Shown here: positions 8,737 to 17,044 of the stretch, one piece after another
How positions within the stretch are numbered: the stretch's first letter is position 1
Layout of the letters: each line of letters starts with the position of its first letter
Origin: Oscillatoria salina IIICB1
GTDB lineage: Bacteria > Cyanobacteriota > Cyanobacteriia > Cyanobacteriales > SIO1D9
Assembly: GCF_020144665.1 (NCBI RefSeq)
Contig: NZ_JAAHBQ010000020.1
Span: 1-50,638 of the forward strand
Length of the DNA stretch: 50,638 bases
Reading direction: 5' to 3'
Made by a program: the position numbers and the translations under genes
Notes under the pieces: model-generated
Database searches by the model: none
What the model was told of the DNA's origin: nothing
Seen by the model: the letters and a program-made list of their open reading frames with translations, nothing else

Positions 8737-9177
8737 TTACCAGCCGCGAATTAAATAACTTCTCCACAAAGGTTCCTTATCGGGATCGCTTGCATCTCTT
8801 TTCAACAAACGCCAAGTTTTCCCTTCTATTTGTCGCTGTAAATAAATATCAAATTCATTTTGTTCTTGCGTAACTTTTTGATTCGGCAAATCCAGCTTAA
8901 CTTTATAAATTCCTTGGAGATGATAAGTAGCTAACTTATTCACATAAAGTGGTTCCAAAAGATTCACCTTAACTCCAGCAATTTCAAACTCAGGATTTGC
9001 CGCATTTAACTGCTGACCAATTTGCTTTTGTACGAGTTCCAACTGAAGCGCGATCGCCTTTTTCACCAAATTCCCATCCGGTGCAGATTCAATCGGTGGT
9101 TTTGCCGCCCCGCAAGCAGTTAATAGTATAATTAAAATACCCGTTATCATCAACCGAAACCAGCTATTTTTCATCAT
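8737..9177 (-). CDS. Putative lipoprotein
   Basis: A 146-residue protein with a lipoprotein signal: basic start MMKNSWFRLM, hydrophobic core and lipobox LLTAC, with the cysteine about 22 residues in. The mature part carries no named domain. It has an alternating beta pattern (YHLQGIYKVKLDL, QEQNEFDIYLQRQI) and the end KEPLWRSYLIRGW. GGAGG lies 5 nt before the ATG at 9177, which is why this start is chosen over one 7 codons upstream that would overlap the divergent gene. It starts 20 bp from the divergent SGNH hydrolase start, so the two promoters must overlap the coding ends. Confidence 0.75.
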   Translation of the reverse strand: MMKNSWFRLMITGILIILLTACGAAKPPIESAPDGNLVKKAIALQLELVQKQIGQQLNAANPEFEIAGVKVNLLEPLYVNKLATYHLQGIYKVKLDLPNQKVTQEQNEFDIYLQRQIEGKTWRLLKRDASDPDKEPLWRSYLIRGW

Positions 9178-9197
9178 AATTACCTCCGAAAAAATCA

Positions 9198-9947
9198 ATG
9201 AAAAGAATTCTTGTAATTAGTCTACTTATTTCTTTAACTTTCAACTGCTTATTTACCTTACTAGGGGGAATATTTTTAGCCAAACGAGGCGGTTTACCTT
9301 ACTTGTTCGATTACCTTTCCCGTTCGACCAAAAATAACTCTTCACCCCCATTATTAACTTCACCCACTTACCTGCATCAAACCAGTCAATTCGAGCTACT
9401 AACAATCAATAATGATAGCATAATCTTTTTAGGAGATAGTCTTACTGCTGAGGGAAAATGGTCGGAGTTATTTGCTAACCCAAAAATCAAAAATCGTGGT
9501 ATTGGTGGCGACACTACAGTTGGCTTGTTAGCTAGATTAGATAAAATCATTGAATCTCAACCGCAGAAAATCTTTTTAATGATTGGGGTGAATGATATTT
9601 ATCAAGGCGTTTCAGCAAATACAGTGTACAATAATTATCGCACAATTTTAGAGAGATTCACTCAAGAAACACCAAGAACTCAAGTATATATTCAAAGCAT
9701 TTTACCAATCAACAAAAACTTAGTAATTTATCCCACAGCCGCCAATAATCAACAAATTAGCCAATTAAATAGTCAACTGAAACAACTAGCCGCCGAATTC
9801 AGTTATACTTATGTGGACATCTTTGACTCTTTAGCAGACGAAGAAAATAACCTCAAGCCAATTTATACTCATGATGGCATACATTTAAACGGTCAAGGAT
9901 ATCGACCGTGGAAAGAAATCCTCGCCGAATATGTAAACGATAATTAA
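9198..9947 (+). CDS. SGNH/GDSL-family hydrolase, membrane-anchored or secreted
   Basis: A 249-residue esterase or lipase-like hydrolase. The N-terminal helix (residues about 3-28, ISLLISLTFNCLFTLLGGIFL) should anchor or export it. The SGNH blocks are all present: IIFLGDSLTAEG (nucleophile Ser), the block II glycine in RGIGGDTTVG, IGVNDIYQG (Asn) and HDGIHLNGQGY (Asp-His). That pattern fits the acylhydrolase branch resembling platelet-activating-factor acetylhydrolase and carbohydrate esterases. The substrate is unknown. It is followed after 23 bp by the O-methyltransferase, so co-transcription is likely. The ribosome-binding site is weak because the region is shared with the divergent lipoprotein. 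Confidence 0.85.
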   Translation: MKRILVISLLISLTFNCLFTLLGGIFLAKRGGLPYLFDYLSRSTKNNSSPPLLTSPTYLHQTSQFELLTINNDSIIFLGDSLTAEGKWSELFANPKIKNRGIGGDTTVGLLARLDKIIESQPQKIFLMIGVNDIYQGVSANTVYNNYRTILERFTQETPRTQVYIQSILPINKNLVIYPTAANNQQISQLNSQLKQLAAEFSYTYVDIFDSLADEENNLKPIYTHDGIHLNGQGYRPWKEILAEYVNDN

Positions 9948-9970
9948 GCAAGATTGCAAAAATTGAAAAT

Positions 9971-10633
9971 ATGAGCAAAAAAACTCTTAATTTGAACGAA
10001 CAACTATATGATTATCTGTTAGCAACATCTTTGCGAGAGCCAGAAATTCTGCGGCAACTACGAGAGGAAACAGATAAATTACCTGGTAGTCAAATGCAGA
10101 TAGCGCCCGAACAAGGTCAATTTATGGCTTTATTAGTGCAATTGTTGGGTGCGAAAAAGACTTTAGATATTGGTGTCTATACAGGTTATAGTTCATTAAG
10201 TGTAGCTTTAGCGCTTCCGGCTGAGGGAAAAGTCATTGCTTGCGATACCAGCGAAGAGTCTGTTGCGATCGCGCAACGTTATTGGAAACTAGCCGCAGTT
10301 GCCGATAAAATAGACTTACGCCTCGCACCAGCATTGGAGACTTTAGAAACACTGTTGGCTGGAGGAGAAGCAGAAACCTTTGATTTTGTCTTTATTGACG
10401 CAGATAAAGCTAATTACCCGAATTATTATGAAAAATCTTTGCAACTGATTCGTCAAGGAGGATTAATCGCCGTAGATAATGTTTTGTGGGGGGGAAAAGT
10501 CGCTGATTCCAGCATACAAGATCGCCGTACCCAAAATATCCGTGATTTTAACCAAAAATTACTTCAAGATGAACGAGTAGTTATCAGTTTAGTGCCGATC
10601 GCTGATGGACTTACCCTAGCATTAAAGAGATAA
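9971..10633 (+). CDS. Class I SAM-dependent O-methyltransferase (family 3)
   Basis: A 220-residue enzyme of the cation-dependent catechol or caffeoyl-CoA O-methyltransferase family. Visible motifs are QMQIAPEQGQFMALL, the SAM-binding TLDIGVYTGYSSL (motif I), the acid after beta2 (IACDTSEE), FIDADKANYPNYYE (metal-binding Asp and Lys), and AVDNVLWGGKV. The length is typical and the catalytic set looks intact. The natural substrate in cyanobacteria is not fixed by sequence. It probably shares a transcript with the preceding hydrolase. Confidence 0.9.
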   Translation: MSKKTLNLNEQLYDYLLATSLREPEILRQLREETDKLPGSQMQIAPEQGQFMALLVQLLGAKKTLDIGVYTGYSSLSVALALPAEGKVIACDTSEESVAIAQRYWKLAAVADKIDLRLAPALETLETLLAGGEAETFDFVFIDADKANYPNYYEKSLQLIRQGGLIAVDNVLWGGKVADSSIQDRRTQNIRDFNQKLLQDERVVISLVPIADGLTLALKR

Positions 10634-10802
10634 GCATATAAATTAATAAATGTCAAGAGCAAAAATGGCGTTGAAGAAATTAGCTGTCAAGTTTCTCGAA
10701 CGATAATTTTCGCGTAAAAAATGGGCAAAATAAGCTCGTATCTACATCAGAAAAACCCACTTCACCTAACCAATATTTTGCTGAAGAGAGAGGCATCTAG
10801 CC

Positions 10803-12368
10803 ATGCAACCACCCATTCCCACCGGAACAATCTTACAAAACCATTACCGGATTAAAAAAGTTCTCGGTAAAGGAGGATTTGGTCGAACTTATATTGCCGA
10901 AGATATCACCAGATTCGACGAAATTTGCGTTCTCAAAGAATATAATCCCGGGAAACAAGATGCTTATGTCTTAGAAAAATCGAAAGAACTATTTCAGAGA
11001 GAAGCCCAAGTTCTCTATAAAATTGACCATCCCCAAATTCCGAAATTTCGAGGTACATTTGCGGCAGGGAGACGATTATTTTTAGTCCAAGATTTTGTCG
11101 AAGGAACATCTTATAACAACTTACTCAAACGCCGACGTAAAGAAGGACAAACCTTTTCCCAAGTAGAAGCCTTTGAATTTCTCCAGCAAATGTTACCAGT
11201 ATTGGAACATATCCACAGCAAAGGAATAATTCACCGCGATATCTCCCCAGATAATATCATTTTACGAAAACGCGATCGCCTGCCCGTACTGATCGATTTT
11301 GGCGCAGTCAAAGAAGGTGTCGCCAAAATTCAAGAAGGAGGACAACTCGAAGGAACAACCCTAGGAAAAATCGGTTATTCCCCCGACGAACAACTGCGAA
11401 CCGGGAAAGTTTTCCCCAATAGCGACCTTTACGCATTAGGAGTAACCGCAGTCGTCTTAATGACCGGACGAGAACCCCAAGACTTACTCGACCAAAATAC
11501 AATGACTTGGCGCTGGCAGCAATGGATACCCACACTTAACGTCCATTTTGGCGGTATTTTAAATCGAATGTTGAGCGCCAGACCACAAAATCGCTATCAG
11601 TCAGCCACCGAAGTAGCCCAAGCTTTGCGTTCCATTGCTTCCCTAATTACCACACCAACACCACCACCCGAACCAAATGCGGCAACTGTCATTAACAACA
11701 AAACTAAACTTTCACCTACAACTACTTTAAAATCTGGTACTCAGACAACTTACCAAAACCATACCCGGATGGGTACTTCCATCAGGAAAAAGAACTCCTT
11801 AGCCAGTCAAACGAAAACCCTTTGGGCTATTGGTATAGGTTCAATTTTATTCGTTATTGTCCTTTTTGGAGTATTAGTCAAAACCTTAGTCCCAACTGCG
11901 GAAGTAGCTTCCTCCAACCAGCCAAAAGTTGCCGATAATTCCCCATCCGAGTCAGTTAATCCCGTTGCAGAAAATTCTACCTCAACTTCAGGTCAATCTC
12001 CTGCCAAAACCTCCGAACCGAAAAGTCTTACTCCTTCCCCCGAACCCACTGTCACCATCAAACGCTTACCCTCAATACGTCTCAATTTGCAACCAGGTAT
12101 CAATAAAGTAGCAGGTAGTTTAAACAAAAATGAAGCTAGATTTTACATTCTCTCTCTCGAAGAAGGACAAAACTTAAAAATCCAAAGTAGCGGTAGCGCG
12201 ATTATGAATGTTTTAGCACCGAATCGAGAACCTGTAAACGACCGAGCCAACCAAGTGCAAGAATGGCAAGGTATTTTACCTACCAGTGGTAGTTACTATC
12301 TGGAATTGATTCTCCCAGAAGGAGTAAATGATAGCGATTATAAATTAGAAATGACTTTAAGTGAATAA
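10803..12368 (+). CDS. Serine/threonine protein kinase with C-terminal PPC domain
   Basis: A 521-residue Hanks-type kinase. The kinase domain (about 15-275) has the glycine loop GKGGFGRTY, K45 in VLKEY, the catalytic loop HRDISPDN with D146, DFG at 165-167 and a GYSPDEQL activation-segment end. A proline- and threonine-rich linker leads to one membrane helix (about 340-359). A serine-rich periplasmic linker and a bacterial pre-peptidase C-terminal (PPC)-like beta domain follow (about 425-521, RFYILSLEEGQNLKI, SGSYYLELILPEG). So it is a transmembrane sensor kinase with an extracytoplasmic ligand- or wall-binding domain. The stop lies just before the YraN-type gene. Confidence 0.93.
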   Translation: MQPPIPTGTILQNHYRIKKVLGKGGFGRTYIAEDITRFDEICVLKEYNPGKQDAYVLEKSKELFQREAQVLYKIDHPQIPKFRGTFAAGRRLFLVQDFVEGTSYNNLLKRRRKEGQTFSQVEAFEFLQQMLPVLEHIHSKGIIHRDISPDNIILRKRDRLPVLIDFGAVKEGVAKIQEGGQLEGTTLGKIGYSPDEQLRTGKVFPNSDLYALGVTAVVLMTGREPQDLLDQNTMTWRWQQWIPTLNVHFGGILNRMLSARPQNRYQSATEVAQALRSIASLITTPTPPPEPNAATVINNKTKLSPTTTLKSGTQTTYQNHTRMGTSIRKKNSLASQTKTLWAIGIGSILFVIVLFGVLVKTLVPTAEVASSNQPKVADNSPSESVNPVAENSTSTSGQSPAKTSEPKSLTPSPEPTVTIKRLPSIRLNLQPGINKVAGSLNKNEARFYILSLEEGQNLKIQSSGSAIMNVLAPNREPVNDRANQVQEWQGILPTSGSYYLELILPEGVNDSDYKLEMTLSE

Positions 12369-12378
12369 TAATTCACCA

Positions 12379-12825
12379 ATGACCAAGAAATTGGGCGAAC
12401 TAGGGGAAATACTGGTAGCCCAGTGGTTAAAAACCGAAGGCTGGACAATTTTACATTATCGCTGGCGTTGTCGCTGGGGAGAAATTGACTTAATTGCCCA
12501 AAAACAAGCTACTTTGTTGTTTATCGAGGTAAAAACGCGCAGTCGAGGAAATTGGGACGCTAACGGTTTATTAGCAATTACTCCTAGTAAACAAAGAAAA
12601 CTTTTGCAAACCGCCGAATTATTTCTTGCCGAAAATCCCGATTTAGCTAATCTCAATTGTCAATTTGACCTAGCTTTAGTGAAAAGTAAAAGAGAATCAA
12701 AGTCATTAAATTCTAACTTGGAGGCTGATTCTTTACCCGCTCGAATTAAGCTAGGCAAACCTCTAGCTTACGGTGGCTATTTGCTGACCTTGGATAATTA
12801 TATTCCGGCAATTTTAGCACAATAA
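12379..12825 (+). CDS. YraN/UPF0102 family endonuclease-like protein
   Basis: A 148-residue protein with the restriction-endonuclease-like fold of UPF0102. Signatures are LGELGEILVAQWL, the catalytic-type WGEIDLIA and FIEVKTRS, and the SKQRKLLQTAELFL helix. Its role is usually considered DNA repair or recombination but is not settled. I choose the ATG at 12379. A GTG at 12361 overlapping the kinase stop is in frame, but it lies inside a small hairpin (GTGAAT AATA ATTCAC), which may instead serve translational coupling. It is cotranscribed with the kinase and followed by a terminator. Confidence 0.87.
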   Translation: MTKKLGELGEILVAQWLKTEGWTILHYRWRCRWGEIDLIAQKQATLLFIEVKTRSRGNWDANGLLAITPSKQRKLLQTAELFLAENPDLANLNCQFDLALVKSKRESKSLNSNLEADSLPARIKLGKPLAYGGYLLTLDNYIPAILAQ

Positions 12826-12852
12826 TTTTAGGAAAATTAATTAGCAAGATAA

Positions 12853-12892
12853 ATCCCCTTTCCTAGCTAAGAAAGGGGATAAACTGTTTTTC
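12853..12892 (+). terminator. Rho-independent terminator after the kinase-YraN operon
   Basis: Ten-base arms ATCCCCTTTC and GAAAGGGGAT around an 8-nt loop, followed by AAACTGTTTTTCT. It lies 28 bp after the stop codon. Confidence 0.75.
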
Positions 12893-13072
12893 TCCAAACC
12901 ATCAATTTAAGAAACTTTGTCAGATAAATAGGTTGTACCAACACATCCTACCACGACCAAAAAAATTATCCACGCTTACTCTTGAGGCAGAAACTTAATT
13001 TTCATGATTTTCTCACTTAAGAAAAGCGTGGTGAGATCAAAATAGGCAATATGACTGAGACAATTTCACTTT

Positions 13073-13462
13073 TTAGGCTAAAGTTTCTGGACAATAGCCC
13101 AAGCCACGGGTAAACTGTTGACGGAAGGCTTCGATGTCACTGCGATCGGGAATTCCATGAGAAACTACAGCCAGTTGATAACGACGCATGACATCAATTG
13201 GAGATTGTCCGGTTTCTAAACTCCAAAGTGCCATTTGAAGGCGAATTTCTGGTTGGTAGGCAATTCCTAGTTCGTTCATATAAGCGCGAAAATCGCCATC
13301 ATCTTGAGGAGAAACGGGGTTTTCAAGCTTTACTTTGACTATCCAACCATCAATTTTGTGAATGACAGTGATAAATTTAACGCTGAGACGATTGGTTGCA
13401 CGTAGATGTTCTACGACTCGGAGAGTTAAGCTAGCATTTGCTAAAAAATAGAGGTAATCCAT
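13073..13462 (-). CDS. Conserved hypothetical cyanobacterial protein
   Basis: A 129-residue soluble protein with no signal peptide or membrane helix. An alpha/beta first half (YFLANASLTLRVVEHLRATN, FITVIHKIDGWIVKVKLENP) is followed by a helical second half ending RGLGYCPETLA. I recognise no family and no catalytic pattern. It has its own transcription unit, divergent from queA with a 134-bp gap. The codon pattern and intact length support a real gene. Confidence 0.7.
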   Translation of the reverse strand: MDYLYFLANASLTLRVVEHLRATNRLSVKFITVIHKIDGWIVKVKLENPVSPQDDGDFRAYMNELGIAYQPEIRLQMALWSLETGQSPIDVMRRYQLAVVSHGIPDRSDIEAFRQQFTRGLGYCPETLA

Positions 13463-13596
13463 AGTTGCCTTTTTTGCTTACAGTCTGGGGAGGTGGTATA
13501 TTTCTAGTTTCGCGGAAAAACCCTTGTAGCACTAGGGGAGAAGCCCCCGATTTATCATGGGGGAATTTACCCAATTAGTAGAGTAAACTAGGAATA

Positions 13597-14679
13597 ATGA
13601 GTAGCGATCGCCTATTATCAAGTTACGATTACAATCTCCCTTCAGAGTTAATTGCCCAAACTCCAGCCGTCCCTAGAGATAGTTCCCGTTTGTTAGTAGT
13701 AAATTCCCCGACGACTCACGTTGATGCTGTTTTCCGGGATTTACCTAATTGGTTACAAGCTGGTGATTTACTGGTTTTGAATAATACTCGCGTGATTCCT
13801 GCGCGTTTGTTTGGGCGTAAATCCACTGGGGCTGAGGTAGAGGTATTATTACTTGAGGAACGGGAAAATAACTGTTGGTTGGCTTTGGTGAAGCCTGGTA
13901 AGCGTTTTAAACTGGGTACGGAGATTATTTTTGCTGCTCCGGGAGTTAATGAGGAGTGTCGTTTAAAAGCTACGGTAGTGGGTAGGGATGAGGAAACTTC
14001 GGGACGATTGTTAGAGTTTAATGTCAAATCTCGTCAGTCGTTTTTCGAGTTACTTGATTTACAGGGTGTTGTCCCGCTTCCGCCTTATATTACTTCTTCT
14101 GAGTCCCAGCCGGAACAATATCAAACTGTTTATGCTCGTCAACCGGGTGCGATCGCGGCTCCTACTGCTGGTTTACATTTTACCGCAGAACTGCTGCAAC
14201 GACTTGAAGCCCAAGGAATTAAGACTGCTTATGTTACGCTTCATGTTGGTTTGGGGACGTTTCGCCCGGTGGAGGTGGATGATATTACTACCCACAAAAT
14301 GCACCAGGAATGGGTGGAAGTACCCCACTCTACTGTAGAGCAAATTCGCGCAACTAAAGCTCAAGGTGGTCGGGTTATTGCTGTGGGGACAACGGTTGTC
14401 AGGGCTTTGGAAGGGGCGGCTGCTGCTTCAGAAGGCTTGACAATTGAAGAGTTTTGTGGTAATACGAATTTATTTATTTATCCTGGTTATGAGTGGCGGG
14501 TAGTCGATGGTTTAATTACCAATTTTCACTTACCGGGATCGACTTTATTAATGTTAGTCAGTGCGTTGATTGGTAGAGAGAGATTATTGTCATTGTATGA
14601 GAGTGCGATCGCGCAACGCTATCGTTTTTATTCTTTCGGCGATGCCATGTTAATTTTACCAGCAGCAGTAATTAAGTGA
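13597..14679 (+). CDS. queA: S-adenosylmethionine:tRNA ribosyltransferase-isomerase QueA
   Basis: QueA transfers the ribosyl part of SAM to preQ1 in tRNA, giving epoxyqueuosine at the wobble position of GUN anticodons. The 360-residue protein shows the family signatures [64 protein letters not shown], and [18 protein letters not shown] near the end. It is complete, with an ATG start. The next gene is 276 bp away, so it is probably monocistronic. The stop codon overlaps the first unit of a downstream short-repeat tract. Confidence 0.96.
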   Translation: MSSDRLLSSYDYNLPSELIAQTPAVPRDSSRLLVVNSPTTHVDAVFRDLPNWLQAGDLLVLNNTRVIPARLFGRKSTGAEVEVLLLEERENNCWLALVKPGKRFKLGTEIIFAAPGVNEECRLKATVVGRDEETSGRLLEFNVKSRQSFFELLDLQGVVPLPPYITSSESQPEQYQTVYARQPGAIAAPTAGLHFTAELLQRLEAQGIKTAYVTLHVGLGTFRPVEVDDITTHKMHQEWVEVPHSTVEQIRATKAQGGRVIAVGTTVVRALEGAAAASEGLTIEEFCGNTNLFIYPGYEWRVVDGLITNFHLPGSTLLMLVSALIGRERLLSLYESAIAQRYRFYSFGDAMLILPAAVIK

Positions 14680-14760
14680 TTGGGGACTGGTGATTGGGGA
14701 CTGGTGATTGGGGATTGGGGACTGGTGATTGGGGATTGGGGATTGGTGATTGGGGACTGG
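14678..14760. repeat. GATTGGGG / ACTGGT short-repeat tract
   Basis: Irregular tandem units GATTGGGGA and CTGGT, about 83 bp. It is the same class as the 5518 array but with mixed unit lengths, and it starts inside the queA stop codon. Confidence 0.8.
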
Positions 14761-14835
14761 AAAAACAAGGAAAAATTGTGGCATAAACTGGTAAACGTGA
14801 TAACTGGTCACTGTTCACTGTTCACTGTTCACTGG

Positions 14836-14864
14836 TGTAGAGACGTTGCATTTTAGTCTCTACA
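14836..14864. repeat. Interspersed palindrome TGTAGAGAC...GTCTCTACA
   Basis: Perfect 9-bp arms around an 11-nt loop. It is a variant of the AGAGACGT palindrome at 7135-7162. It may also act as the queA terminator. Confidence 0.6.
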
Positions 14865-14866
14865 TA

Positions 14867-14906
14867 CCCGAATCCCTAATCCCTAATCCCTAATCCCTAA
14901 TCCCCA
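14867..14906. repeat. CCCTAAT heptamer array
   Basis: About five tandem CCCTAAT units, the reverse complement of the GATTAGG unit at 5518. It ends 49 bp before the start of the TPR gene. Just before it, at about 14806-14835, lie three to four copies of TTCACTG. Confidence 0.8.
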
Positions 14907-14955
14907 AACCAAGATAAACTTTAAATCGTAAAGCCTAATGTAGGGTTTTGGAGCA

Positions 14956-16224
14956 ATGTGGAAACAAGACAAGGCGATAAAATTGTTAGCAGCGATCGCT
15001 ATCTGTGTCGGAATGAGTGGTGGAGAAGCGATCGCGGGTAAACTTCCCCAGACATCTTCACCGGGAAGCAAACAAATAATTAACGGTATCTATACAGAAA
15101 ATCTCCAAGCTGCGGAATATTTCCAACGGGGAGTATTGCAATACAAACAAGGAGACTATCCAGGTGCAGAAACAGCACTGCGTCAAGCTTTGCGCTTCGA
15201 TCCGTTTATGCCTTTAGGATACTATTTATTAGCGAATTCCCTCGCCGAACAAGGAAATCTCGACGAAGCGATCGCCAATTACCTCCAAGCGATCGCCTAC
15301 GATCCCAATTTGGCAGAAGCTTATTATAACTTGGGTCTGGCTTTATATCGCCAAGGAAATCCTTCGGCTGCGGCGGCTCAATTTCAAGAAGCCCTGACAA
15401 TTAATCCTAAGTTTCAGCAAGCTTACTACAATCTGGGTTTAGCCCTAGAAGCACAAGAAAGATATGGGGAAGCATTGAGTGCTTACGAACAAGCATTAGC
15501 GCTCAATCCCGACAATGCCGCAGCTTATTATAATTTAGGCAGGCTGTTGGTGCGGGAAAATCGGGAAGCCAACGCGATCGCTACTTTCAAACAAGCGATT
15601 CGTGCTAACCCAGAATTCGCTAATGCCTATTATCAACTCGGATTGCTGTATTTGAAACAAAACGACCTCGAACAAGCAGCAGAGGCGCTAGGAACCGCCG
15701 TAGAACTCGATGCCAACAATCCCTTATCCCAATACGCTTTAGGCTACGTCTTCACCCAACAAGGCAAATATTCAGCCGCTAGAGATCGACTCGAAAGAGC
15801 AGCCGAACTCGATCCTGCCAACGCCGAAACCTTTTTACAATTAGGAGTAGTTCAAAGCCAAAGATCCGCCCCCGAAAACGCGATCGCCGCCTTAGAACAA
15901 GCCGTTCGCCTCGATCCCGAAGATGCCGAAGCGAGGTACAATCTCGGAGTAGTTTACCAACAACAACAGCGTTACGAAGAAGCGATCGCTCAATACCAAG
16001 AATCAATTTTGCTCGATCCTCGTCAGCCAGAAGCCTTTTATAACCTCGGCATAATTTTACAAGAGATTGGGCGATCGCCAGAAGCAGCCAGACTTCTCAA
16101 CGAAGCCAAAGAACTTTATCTCCAGCAAGACAACCTCGTCAGAGTCGGCGAAATCAACCGCTATCTCAGAGAAATTGTTTTACCCTCGATTCTAGTTCCC
16201 AGTAACAACAACCAGGAAAATTAA
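14956..16224 (+). CDS. Exported TPR-repeat protein
   Basis: A 422-residue protein with a signal peptide (MWKQDKAIKLLAAIAI, cleavage near GEAIAG). Ten consecutive 34-residue tetratricopeptide repeats follow, from about residue 52 to 390, each with the W/Y-x-x-L-G...A...P pattern (AYYNLGLAL..., ALxxDP). Repeats 3-5 share an identical AYYNLG start. The repeats are a protein-binding superhelix, so it is probably a periplasmic or thylakoid-lumen scaffold. No catalytic domain is present and the partner is unknown. Its TAA stop shares bases with the stop of convergent ktrA: the two genes overlap by 3 bp. Confidence 0.9.
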   Translation: MWKQDKAIKLLAAIAICVGMSGGEAIAGKLPQTSSPGSKQIINGIYTENLQAAEYFQRGVLQYKQGDYPGAETALRQALRFDPFMPLGYYLLANSLAEQGNLDEAIANYLQAIAYDPNLAEAYYNLGLALYRQGNPSAAAAQFQEALTINPKFQQAYYNLGLALEAQERYGEALSAYEQALALNPDNAAAYYNLGRLLVRENREANAIATFKQAIRANPEFANAYYQLGLLYLKQNDLEQAAEALGTAVELDANNPLSQYALGYVFTQQGKYSAARDRLERAAELDPANAETFLQLGVVQSQRSAPENAIAALEQAVRLDPEDAEARYNLGVVYQQQQRYEEAIAQYQESILLDPRQPEAFYNLGIILQEIGRSPEAARLLNEAKELYLQQDNLVRVGEINRYLREIVLPSILVPSNNNQEN

Positions 16225-16910
16225 ATCGGTAAACGCTGAAGATCCTTATTCGAGCCAATTACCACCATTGCCGTACCTTTGTGTAATTTTAGATTAGGCA
16301 ATGGATTGATCTCAAATTTCTCTCCCTCACCCACAGCCAGAATATTCAAACCATAACGGTTACGCAACTGCAATTCGGCGATCGTTTTACCATGAAATTC
16401 TTCAGGAACCAAAACTTCCACAATACTATTGTCAGGATCGAGATCGAAGCGATCTAAAATAGCTGGTTTAGTTAAAGTATGGGCAAGAGCGCAACCTGCT
16501 TCGTACTCTGGAAAAACGACTCGATCTGCCCCTACTCTCTCTAGCAACTTACCATGAATTTCCGAAGAAGCCTTAGCGACCACGTGAGCAACTCCTGCCT
16601 CTTTCACATTTAGAGTAGTGATAATACTTTCCTGGAGAAAATTCCCGATCGCAATAATCACCGTGTCAAACTCAAAAATCCCTGCTTCTTTCAGCGCAGT
16701 CGGTTCTGTCGAATCTAACTGTACCGCATGAGAAGCAATTCGATCTGTTAACACCTGAGCTACCAGCTTTTCGTCAATATCCGTACCCAAAACTTCATAA
16801 CCCATTTTATGCAGCGACCCACAGACAGCGCGACCAAAACGTCCCAAGCCAATCACGGCAAACTGGCGATTTCCTTGGTTCAGGTTACTCAAAAAATTTA
16901 GCGATCGCAC
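16221..16910 (-). CDS. ktrA: Potassium uptake regulatory subunit KtrA (RCK/TrkA family)
   Basis: A 229-residue cytoplasmic gating subunit for a Ktr-type K+ channel. The RCK_N Rossmann domain (about 14-135) has the nucleotide motif AVIGLGRFGRAV and the acidic ribose-binding residues in GTDIDEKLV. The RCK_C domain (about 145-225) includes VEVLVPEEFHGKTI and LNILAVGEGE. The protein gates KtrB upon ATP/ADP or NAD(H) binding. ktrB is upstream on the same strand with a 134-bp gap. The KtrE-type third subunit described in Synechocystis is not here. Confidence 0.92.
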   Translation of the reverse strand: MRSLNFLSNLNQGNRQFAVIGLGRFGRAVCGSLHKMGYEVLGTDIDEKLVAQVLTDRIASHAVQLDSTEPTALKEAGIFEFDTVIIAIGNFLQESIITTLNVKEAGVAHVVAKASSEIHGKLLERVGADRVVFPEYEAGCALAHTLTKPAILDRFDLDPDNSIVEVLVPEEFHGKTIAELQLRNRYGLNILAVGEGEKFEINPLPNLKLHKGTAMVVIGSNKDLQRLPI

Positions 16911-17044
16911 ACTTCACTCCTACCTTCTTTGCCTGAGCAAACTAGAACTAATCGTTTACATCATTTATCTATCTTATTTCTACGTCGCCTTGCTTACAAC
17001 TAACTTGAGCAGGAACAGTAGAGTCTCGCACCGATAACTGATTT

